Source: an uncultured Flavobacteriaceae bacterium (GTDB lineage: Bacteria > Bacteroidota > Bacteroidia > Flavobacteriales > Flavobacteriaceae). From it: a DNA stretch of 64,000 nucleotides. Below are positions 53,755-62,100 of the stretch, piece after piece (positions within the stretch are counted from its first letter, which is position 1; the number at the start of each line of letters is the position of its first letter). The position numbers were made by a program, and so were the translations under genes. The notes beneath the pieces are model-generated. The model ran no database searches. It was not told the DNA's origin and saw only the letters and a list, made by a program, of their open reading frames with translations. The stretch covers positions 248,001 to 312,000 of the forward strand of contig CANLXN010000004.1 in NCBI GenBank assembly GCA_947495135.1, written 5' to 3'.

Positions 53755-54267
53755 CTATTTAATAACCTCTTTCTGTTCTACAGGTCCCTCCTGCCAAGCA
53801 GGAATTGCAAAAGAAAAAGTGAATTTGCCGGTCCCATTATCCTTGATTTCTTGAGTATCCCAATAATACTCGAAAGACAAAGACTGGCTACTTCCGCTAG
53901 TTCTAACTACTTCTCCAAAGACAATGGTATGTGTAGATCCACTTACGCCATTGGTAAAATCAACTACTTTTTTAATCAACAGAACATCTCCCTTTTTAAG
54001 ATGGTGTGCAACTGTAACTCCTTCAAACAACTGTTCCCCAACTGCATTCAAAAGCAGTGGCTCTTCATACACAAAAGCTGGGTCGTTATTCACTAAGACA
54101 GCATCGTTGCCTAAAATTACTTGTTGCGACACAAAATTACTAAACGGAGGTTCTTTGGAAACATCGTTCGTCTTAGTGCGTAAGGTAAGGTAGAGCAGTA
54201 AAATAAATAATAATACCGCCGCCGAAATACCGCCGAAAATTAAAAGAAGGATTTTTTTTGTGGTCAT
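53755..54267 (-). CDS. Membrane-anchored protein of unknown function
   Basis: A 170-residue protein with one N-terminal membrane helix (about 6-30) and a periplasmic beta-rich domain with no recognisable motif. The stretch QQVILGNDAVLVNND reads as a strand-turn-strand. It follows nbaC on the same strand with an 18-base gap, so it may be part of that transcript. Convergent with the DUF4395 gene. Confidence 0.75.
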   Translation of the reverse strand: MTTKKILLLIFGGISAAVLLFILLLYLTLRTKTNDVSKEPPFSNFVSQQVILGNDAVLVNNDPAFVYEEPLLLNAVGEQLFEGVTVAHHLKKGDVLLIKKVVDFTNGVSGSTHTIVFGEVVRTSGSSQSLSFEYYWDTQEIKDNGTGKFTFSFAIPAWQEGPVEQKEVIK

Positions 54268-54285
54268 CTTTCGGAAATAACCAGG

Positions 54286-54825
54286 CTAATCATTGGTTGT
54301 AAATCTTGGATCTGTTTCCATCACAGTTCCACAATTATCGCAGGTTCTATGTTCTTCTGAATTATAAAAATTATTAAAGTGTGGCAGAAAGTCCTTTTCC
54401 ACATCGTGAAGTTCAAAATAGACTTCATGAAGTTTGTGATTACAATTATCACAGAACCAAAGAAGACCGTCTGTATAACCTTGTCCGGCACGTTTTCTCT
54501 CGACTACCAAACCTATTGAGTTTTCACCTCGCACTGGAGAATGTGGGGTTTTAGCAGGGTGCAAATACATATCTCCAGGCCCCAAAGGTAATACTTCCCG
54601 TTTACCATCAATTTGCACTACCAACTCAATATTACCTTCTAATTGATAGAACAACTCTTCTGTTTCGTTGTAGTGATAATCCTTTCGGGCATTTGGACCT
54701 CCTACAATCATTACTATGTAATCTCCAGAGTCCACATATAAATTTTTGTTTCCAACGGGTGGTTTTAGAAGTTCCCGATTATCCTCAATCCATTTATTTA
54801 AGTTGAAAGGTTTGTTAAAAGACAT
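54286..54825 (-). CDS. nbaC: 3-hydroxyanthranilate 3,4-dioxygenase
   Basis: A 179-residue cupin that opens the ring of 3-hydroxyanthranilate in the kynurenine pathway. The iron site is the facial triad His51, Glu57 and His95 (KDYHYNETEELFYQ and HPAKTPHSP), with Arg47-type and Arg99 substrate contacts. A C-terminal rubredoxin-like pair (CDNC twice) binds a second metal, as in bacterial enzymes. The start codon lies inside a perfect hairpin (54823-54862). Confidence 0.96.
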   Translation of the reverse strand: MSFNKPFNLNKWIEDNRELLKPPVGNKNLYVDSGDYIVMIVGGPNARKDYHYNETEELFYQLEGNIELVVQIDGKREVLPLGPGDMYLHPAKTPHSPVRGENSIGLVVERKRAGQGYTDGLLWFCDNCNHKLHEVYFELHDVEKDFLPHFNNFYNSEEHRTCDNCGTVMETDPRFTTND

Positions 54826-54862
54826 TGCCGTAGATTTATGTTTCCATAAAAATACGGCAATG
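54823..54862 (-). promoter_or_regulatory. Hairpin that encloses the nbaC start codon
   Basis: A 40-base symmetric structure: arms CATTGCCGTA and TACGGCAATG, with an inner pairing TTTATG/CATAAA around a TTTC loop. In the nbaC mRNA the ATG lies in the 3' arm, so it would be base-paired. On the plus strand the same arm pair is followed by a long T-run, so it could also serve as a terminator there, though no plus-strand gene ends here. Confidence 0.6.
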
Positions 54863-54888
54863 TTTTTATTTTTTATAAGAAATGTCTT

Positions 54889-55392
54889 TTAGTTTCTGTA
54901 GAAAAGCTGCGTAAAGAAATATTTTCCCTTACTGTTCTGTACTACTCCAAATCCAGAATGTGTGTAATTACCTTCCATAACACTTTTATGGGTTGGACTA
55001 TTGATCCAAGCCTGCACCAAATTTTCTGCAGTATCATACCCTGAAGCAACGTTTTCGCCAACCGAAGCAGCTCCTCTGCTCTTCATAGCACTTGAACGCT
55101 TGCTAAAGTTATTGTGATTGATCTGATTCATATCAATCATATATTGTGTGTGATCCACCGCGTAAGCAGATGCATATTGCTGGTCTCTCTTTAAAACCGA
55201 TAGCCCTTGAGAAACTCTATGCTCATTCACTAAAGCCAAAATTTCGTTAGCCATTTCCCAATCCGTTTCGTTGGCAAGATTTAAGTCAATACTTAGGTTC
55301 GCTTGGTCTGTTACGGTCTCTTCATCTTTTGTGCAGGATGCAACTGTAAAAAGTAATACGATAGCAAGTAGGGTGGTTCTAAATAATCTCAT
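54889..55392 (-). CDS. CAP-domain lipoprotein
   Basis: A 167-residue exported lipoprotein: signal peptide ending VASC, then a CAP/SCP domain (about 40-165) with ALVNEHRVSQGL, HTQYM, GENVASGY and SPTHKSVM. The two His and Glu/Glu-type positions of CAP proteins are partly visible. ATG 55392 is chosen because it opens the lipoprotein signal. Bacterial CAP lipoproteins often bind cell-wall material or lipids. Confidence 0.85.
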   Translation of the reverse strand: MRLFRTTLLAIVLLFTVASCTKDEETVTDQANLSIDLNLANETDWEMANEILALVNEHRVSQGLSVLKRDQQYASAYAVDHTQYMIDMNQINHNNFSKRSSAMKSRGAASVGENVASGYDTAENLVQAWINSPTHKSVMEGNYTHSGFGVVQNSKGKYFFTQLFYRN

Positions 55393-55591
55393 AATTCGGG
55401 GCATCAAATTTGGAGCTGATGTTGATTCAAATGTAGGAAAAAATGTAGTACAAAAGTACACTTTAGCGATGATCAAGTGTATTTCATCGATTATTTACTC
55501 TTTTTTGTAAGATTTATTCCTACAATAAAATATCTCTTAACTATAGTAAAAGTGGGTAATTTGGTCTATATTGGTACTAAAGAATCGAACA

Positions 55592-56674
55592 ATGAAAAAA
55601 TTTCAAACTTTAACACTTTTAATCGGATTTTTCATGCTTTTTAGCTGTGATTTTGATCAAAAAAGCCAAAATAAGTCAGAAGTAAACGCAGAAATTCCTA
55701 CAATTCCATCAGAAAAATTCGGAATAGTGATTCATGGAGGAGCTGGAACCATTCTAAAAAAGAATATGTCAGATTCACTCGAACTTGCCTACAGGCAAAA
55801 ATTAGAAGAAGCAATTAGGGTTGGTCATGAAATTTTAGCCCGAGGCGGATCTTCTCTTGATGCAGTAACTTCAACCATAAATATTTTGGAAGACTCTCCC
55901 TTATTCAATGCTGGGAAGGGAGCCGTTTTCACACATGATGAAACGAACGAATTGGACGCTTCTATTATGGACGGTGCAACCTTAAATGCTGGTGCCGTAT
56001 CTGGAGTGCAGCGTATTAAAAATCCAATAGACCTCGCCAACGCGGTAATGACACAATCTGAACACGTCATGTTAAGCGGCAACGGGGCGGAAGATTTTGC
56101 CCAATTAATAGGCATGGAACTTGTCGATCCTTCATACTTTTATACTGAACGTCGTTTTCAGTCTCTACAAAAGGTAAAAGAACGTCTGAAAAAAGAATAC
56201 AACCATGACAGCGGGAACAACGCGGCTGTCTTCGAGGATCCTTTTATTAAAAACACCAAATTTGGAACCGTTGGATGTGTCGCTTTAGATAAAAAGGGAA
56301 ACCTCGCCGCCGGAACCTCCACTGGAGGAATGACGAACAAGCGCTGGAATAGAATAGGAGACGCCCCCATTATAGGAGCAGGAACCTATGCCAATAATGC
56401 CACTTGTGCCGTTTCCTCTACAGGATGGGGCGAATACTTCATTAGAGCCATGGTGGCCCATGACATTTCTGCAATGATGGAATACAAAGGGGTGAGCTTG
56501 CAGGAAGCTGCAAGTGAAGTTATTCAGAAAAAAGTGCCGGCACTAGGTGGAGATGGCGGTATTGTGGCTATCGACAAAGACGGAAACATCGCTATGGAAT
56601 TTAATACAGCAGGAATGTATCGAGCACATATGAATGCCGAAGGAGAGTTAATACTAGGTATTTACAAAGAGTAA
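55592..56674 (+). CDS. Isoaspartyl peptidase/L-asparaginase, lipoprotein
   Basis: A 360-residue N-terminal-nucleophile hydrolase that self-cleaves. A lipoprotein signal ends FSC near residue 18. GGAGT opens the alpha part and the nucleophile Thr lies in FGTVGCVALD near 222-231; GTSTGGMTNK and RIGDAPIIGAGTYAN follow. It hydrolyses isoaspartyl dipeptides and asparagine, here at the periplasmic side. ATG 55592 is preferred over an upstream TTG. Confidence 0.93.
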   Translation: MKKFQTLTLLIGFFMLFSCDFDQKSQNKSEVNAEIPTIPSEKFGIVIHGGAGTILKKNMSDSLELAYRQKLEEAIRVGHEILARGGSSLDAVTSTINILEDSPLFNAGKGAVFTHDETNELDASIMDGATLNAGAVSGVQRIKNPIDLANAVMTQSEHVMLSGNGAEDFAQLIGMELVDPSYFYTERRFQSLQKVKERLKKEYNHDSGNNAAVFEDPFIKNTKFGTVGCVALDKKGNLAAGTSTGGMTNKRWNRIGDAPIIGAGTYANNATCAVSSTGWGEYFIRAMVAHDISAMMEYKGVSLQEAASEVIQKKVPALGGDGGIVAIDKDGNIAMEFNTAGMYRAHMNAEGELILGIYKE

Positions 56675-56767
56675 TTCTATGAATTTTTTAGAACTAATTA
56701 CGAAGGAGAAACATATTCGAAAGAAGATTCAGAAAGTGGAATGATTTCAATCAATATTCGAAACTAA

Positions 56768-57079
56768 ATGAACACCAACTACTACGCAGTCATTTTCACT
56801 AGTTTGCAAACCCAAGACACTAAAGGATATGCAGAAACGGCCAACGCCATGGAGCAGCTAGCCAAAGAGCAGCCTGGCTATATTGGCATGGAGCACGCTA
56901 AAGATCAAATTGGTATTACTATTAGTTACTGGGAAAGCCTAGAAGCTATTTCTAAATGGAAGGAAAATCTGGATCACTTACAAGCCCAACACGCCGGAAA
57001 AGAACGATGGTATCAATGGTATAAGACTAGAATCTGCAAGGTGGAGCGAGCATATGAGTTTAATAGACACGAAACGTGA
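56768..57079 (+). CDS. Antibiotic biosynthesis monooxygenase-like small protein
   Basis: A 103-residue ferredoxin-like ABM-fold protein. YYAVIFTSLQ, EQPGYIGMEHA and ISYWESLEAISKWKENLDH follow the family pattern. Such proteins oxidise small phenolic or quinone-like compounds, or are structural homologues without activity. It starts directly after the stop of an in-frame tail behind the asparaginase gene (56675-56767). Confidence 0.85.
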   Translation: MNTNYYAVIFTSLQTQDTKGYAETANAMEQLAKEQPGYIGMEHAKDQIGITISYWESLEAISKWKENLDHLQAQHAGKERWYQWYKTRICKVERAYEFNRHET

Positions 57080-57370
57080 GACCAATAAATTTTTTGATCC
57101 AATTTGGAAAGTTGAGCATGTAATTTCTGAATGAGACTATCTATTCACTCACTATTTTCTCGCATCAATTGAAGAAGACCTTGCCAAAGTTCTATGATTA
57201 ATCCAATCAAAACAATTGCGGCCTTACTGCTATATGCTACGCAACCATTTTCGCTTTTTAATATCTACAATGCAGACTAACTAATATTCCTTTCACTCTT
57301 TGATCGGAATTTAAAAACCAACTATTCGAGAAAAAATTACATCTATTAACTTTTTTACACCTTCATTTAG
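57080..57370. other. Intergenic region with no confident gene
   Basis: A 291-base gap. A 28-codon frame from ATG 57194 has a hydrophobic core but no clear ribosome site or homology clue; I do not call it. No tRNA or strong hairpin is visible. Confidence 0.5.
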
Positions 57371-58864
57371 ATGAAATTTAAAGACTCTCTCCTCATCGTT
57401 TTTATCAGTGCTTTCTTATTAACGATCTTGTTTTATGAACAAGGAATTGGACTCAATCTTGTGCTATTTGAGATCCTGTTTTTGGTTTGGCTAGTCGTGA
57501 CCAAACAAATCAACCTTAAAACTAAAATTCAAATAGTAACGACTGCAGGTTTTATAGGTTCCTCCATATTTACGCTTGTTACTTATTCTGTTTATGGGTA
57601 TGTAGTTCATTTTTTATCGGCATTTATATTCGTCGGTGTCCTCAATTACTCAAAGGTTAAATCATTAACGAACGTACTAAGAACTTCCATCACCACACTT
57701 ATCTTATCTCAAGACATTTTCTATCAGAAACTATTTGCTTCCAAAATTGGTGGTAGAGATATTGGAGGCTTTCTTTGGAGGTCGAGGATTTTTGTAGCTC
57801 CCGTTCTTATTATTTTTGTCTATAGCTTCTCAAATCCTGTTTTTAGTGACCTTGTTGGAAACGTTGGACTTGGGATTGAGGAACTATTCATTTTTATCTT
57901 TGAAGACCTCAATATATGGCTCCTACTTACCTTTTTGCTTTGTCTTATTATCAGTGTTTTTCTTTTAGTGAGAACTTCGAGTAATGTCATAGCCTTTAAA
58001 GACCAGAACGCTTCCGAACTCCTTACTAGAAGGCAAAAAAGATTTAAAAGAACTTTTAAGTTAAATGCTTTAAAGAATGAATACAAGGCGGGTCTATTTC
58101 TTTTCCTCATGCTAAATACAGTTTTACTAATAGTTAATATTATTGATGTCCACACCGTATGGTTTAATTTTGAATGGGAAGGACAGACTCTCAAACAATT
58201 TGTGCATGAAGGAACTTACTTACTTATTGTATCAATACTCATTTCGATAAGCCTTGTGTTATATTTCTTTAGAGGAAATTTGAATTTTTTCAAACAAAAC
58301 AAATTATTAAAATACCTAAGTTATATCTGGCTAATTCAAAATGCTATCCTAACTATTTCTGTAGCTATAAGAAACTTTTGGTATATAGAACATTTTGCCA
58401 TGGCCTTTAAGCGAATTGGCGTAATTATATTCCTATGCTTAGTGCTTTACGGACTTTACACGGTCTTCAGAAAAATAGAACAAAAAAAGTCTGTTTTTTA
58501 CCTCTTTAAATCAAACGCCTTTGCCATTTACGTCGTATTGATCATTACTTCATTCATTAACTGGGATAGCTTCATTGCGCGCTATAATTTTACACATGCC
58601 AACCATTCTTACCTCCATTTAGAATACTTAATAGAGCTTTCAGATAAAGCACTTCCACATTTACAACCACTGGAAGAAGAATTAGTCGCTATCGAAAAAT
58701 TTCAGAAGAAAAAATTCACAGCAAACCCCTCAGATATGTCCTACATTGAATATCAGCTAAAAATTAAGAACAGAAAAGAGGTTTTTAAACGAAAATGGGA
58801 AACCAAAAACATCCTATCCTGGAATTTGGCCGAATACAGTGCATATCAATCTCTTTTCAAGTAA
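57371..58864 (+). CDS. DUF4173/DUF4153-like multi-pass membrane protein
   Basis: A 497-residue inner-membrane protein with about 12 hydrophobic segments. FKRIGVIIFLCLVLYGLYTVFRKI near 365-390 and INWDSFIARYNFTHAN near 425 match the DUF4173/DUF4153 pattern. A charged cytoplasmic tail ends the protein. Function unknown. Single gene; it has no obvious operon partners, the A2M gene starts 258 bases later. Confidence 0.8.
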   Translation: MKFKDSLLIVFISAFLLTILFYEQGIGLNLVLFEILFLVWLVVTKQINLKTKIQIVTTAGFIGSSIFTLVTYSVYGYVVHFLSAFIFVGVLNYSKVKSLTNVLRTSITTLILSQDIFYQKLFASKIGGRDIGGFLWRSRIFVAPVLIIFVYSFSNPVFSDLVGNVGLGIEELFIFIFEDLNIWLLLTFLLCLIISVFLLVRTSSNVIAFKDQNASELLTRRQKRFKRTFKLNALKNEYKAGLFLFLMLNTVLLIVNIIDVHTVWFNFEWEGQTLKQFVHEGTYLLIVSILISISLVLYFFRGNLNFFKQNKLLKYLSYIWLIQNAILTISVAIRNFWYIEHFAMAFKRIGVIIFLCLVLYGLYTVFRKIEQKKSVFYLFKSNAFAIYVVLIITSFINWDSFIARYNFTHANHSYLHLEYLIELSDKALPHLQPLEEELVAIEKFQKKKFTANPSDMSYIEYQLKIKNRKEVFKRKWETKNILSWNLAEYSAYQSLFK

Positions 58865-59122
58865 TAATTGAAATTAAACGCCAAACTTGCTGTGGGTGTT
58901 AAACTATTCATAAACCCGAACCTTCCGAATAACAATCTTATCTAACTTTACGTTGATTCGATAATTCTCTCCTTAAGCATGAGTTTCGAAACATTGTAAA
59001 CTTCATGAATCCATTGAATTGTGTTTATTCTCACAATCGTGGAGCTAGCTTTTTTTGTACATTTAATAATTCCATTTCATTTGCTGTTTGCAAATGGAAG
59101 TGGGCTACTAAAACCATCAATT

Positions 59123-62100
59123 ATGAAGCAGCTAACTAGCCTATTTGGCTTGATTCTCCTACTTTTTATTTCTTCATGCGGAGATAAAGTGGAAACCACA
59201 GAAACAGACAACCTTTTTAAATTCAAAGAGTACATCAGCTCCAATACCTACGGAAACCGAAGTATTGCCGAGCCCATTACCATCCAGCTTTCTCAAATGG
59301 TTGAGAAGTTTGAACTTACTCAAGAAATTGATTCGAAATACCTTCATATCACCCCAAAAGTGGAGGGTAAACTGCTCATTGAAAATGGAAGAACCCTTGT
59401 TTTTCAACCTACCAATTTACTGGAACCAGATACAGAATATAAAGTTTCGTTAGCACTTGATGAATTTTACGATGATCTTCCGAAGGAATTCAAAAACTAC
59501 ACTTTTAGTTTTAAAACCATTACCCCTAATTTCAAAATGAATTTAGGAAACCTGCAGTCCTATTCCAAACAATGGCAATACCTAACAGGAACTGTAGAAA
59601 CTAGCGATGTTGTGACTTTGGAAAAAGCCAAACAACTGGTAACTGCAAAGCAAAAAAATAAAAACTTAGCAATTAAATGGATGTCAGCCGACTTGGAGGA
59701 AAAAGCCAGTGCAAAGTTTTTCAACTTCACTATTGACAGCATTCAACGGGATATAGACGATACTGAAATCGTTATCAACTGGAACGGGAAAGCGATCAAA
59801 AGTGATTTTAAAGGGACTAATAATTTTGCTATTCCTGGACAGAACAACTTTAAGGTCGTTGATGTAAAAAGCACCTTCGCTCCCAACTCAGTTCTATCTG
59901 TTAATTTTTCTGATCCACTTAAAGAAAATCAGAATTTTGCCGGTTTAGTAACTATTGAAAAAGGTGAAAACCTTCAATATGAAGTCGATGGAAACCTACT
60001 TCACATATATCCCGGAAACCGAATTGTAGGCAATGTGAGGGTAACTTTATTCAACGGAATAAAAAATACCAGCGGTTACAATCTGAAAAAAGAATACTCT
60101 GAGCTCGTTTCATTTGAACAATTAAAGCCAGAATTGGAACTTATTTCGAAAGGAGTAATTCTTCCAAACGCCCAATCCACGCCCATCTACTTTAAGGCCG
60201 TAAACCTTTCAAAAGTGGATGTTAGAATTGTACAGATCTATGCAGATAATATGCTTCAATTTTTACAAAATTCCAATCTGGATCATTCCAATTTGTACAA
60301 TATGAAACCCGTAGGGCGTCGTATTGCCAAAAAAACAATCGAACTAGAAGACAAGTCCATAGGCAGCGATGGTTTATGGAAAGCATATGGGATCAATATT
60401 TCTGAATACTTCAATGCCACTCCGGGTGCCATGTACAGGGTAGAACTAAGCTTCAACAAAGGATATGCAACCTACGATTGTACCGCAATGGCTTCAGAAG
60501 CTAATAATGAAGAGCAAAGTGAAGACGATTATTATGAAGAAGACTATTACGAAGAGGATTATGCAGATGATCCTACGGTCAGCGAAGACGAACTTGAAGA
60601 GCGATATTGGGACAATGAAGTCTATAATTACCGTAGATATTCCTATAATTGGAGACAACGTGATAATCCATGTCATCCTGCTTATTATGACGAAAGCCGA
60701 ATTGTTAGCACCAATATTTTAGGTAGTGATCTAGGGTTTATTGTAAAGAAAGGAAATAATAAATCTTATCATTTTGCCACTACCAACCTGATCACCACAA
60801 ATCCTCAACCCAATACGAAGGTGAACCTTTACAATTATCAGCAACAACTGATAGGTACCGTAACTACAGACAATCAAGGGCTCGCAATTTACGACAGTGA
60901 AAAGAGCGTAGCATTTGCCGTAGCACAAAAAGGCAATCATTTTGCTTATGCCAAACTTGAAGATGGGAATGCCCTATCTCTTAGTAATTTTGATGTTTCT
61001 GGAATGACACTACAAAAGGGAATCAAAGGTTTCCTTTATACTGAAAGAGGAGTGCATCGTCCTGGAGATAGTATTCATCTCACTTTTGTGCTCAACGATA
61101 ACTCAAATCCGTTACCAAAAAACCATCCTGTTAAACTAGAGGTTACAGACGCTAGAGGAAAACTAGTAAAAAGGACTGTGGTAAATAATGGTGTTGACGG
61201 ATTCTATTACTTCCCTATTTCCACCCAAAATGATGCGCCTACTGGAAATTGGAATGCGACGGTAAGTGTAGGAGGAGCATCATTTTACAAAAGTCTAAAA
61301 GTAGCTACTATTAAGCCCAACAGGCTGAAAGTTAAGTTAGATTTCAATGATGAAATTTTAGACGCTAGCAAAGCTGTGGAAGGTACCGCCCAAGCAATAT
61401 GGCTGCATGGTGCACCGGCCAGAAATCTTCGGATTGAAATGGATGCTACTTTGCGGTCTACTGCAACTGCATTCAAAAAATTTGTAGGTTATAATTTTAA
61501 CGACCCTATTCGTAGATTTAACGAAGTAGAGGTTCCAGTTTTAGATACAAACCTTTCCCCGGAGGGAAGTACAAACTTCTCTACCAAATTTGATCTGAGC
61601 TCACAAGCGCCAGGAATGTTGAGGGCTACTTTTCTGACCAAAGTATACGAAGGTGGAGGCGATTTTTCTATTGACGTTTATTCAAAAGACTTGGCTCCGT
61701 ATTCACATTTTGTTGGATTGAGAGCGCCTGAACCGCAAATGTACGGCTCCTATTACACCGATGAAGACACTGTATTTGAGGTAGCCTCCGTAGACGCACA
61801 AGGAAATGCAAGTGGAAGCAGAGAATTAGAAGTTCAGGTATTTAAGATTGAATGGCGTTGGTGGTGGAACCGTGGAGATGATAATCTATCTAGATACGAG
61901 AACGCCTCCGTGCATAGACCTGTTTCTAATTTTACAGTTAAAACAAACGGAAGTGGAAAAGGTAATTTCAAGGTTAATATTTCTGAAAATGACGGCGGAA
62001 GATACCTCATTCGAGTAAAAGACAAACAATCTGGTCATGCTACTGGACAAGTAACTTATTTCTACCGTAATTGGTGGAAACGCCCATCCGACGGAGGCGA

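Noticed and set aside
57820-58194. 124-codon minus frame in the DUF4173-like gene
   Set aside because: Antisense shadow with no motif; the plus frame is a coherent membrane protein.
59071-59100. Inverted repeat TTCCATTT/AAATGGAA before the A2M gene
   Set aside because: Eight A/T-rich pairs with a 14-base loop and no T-run; could occur by chance.
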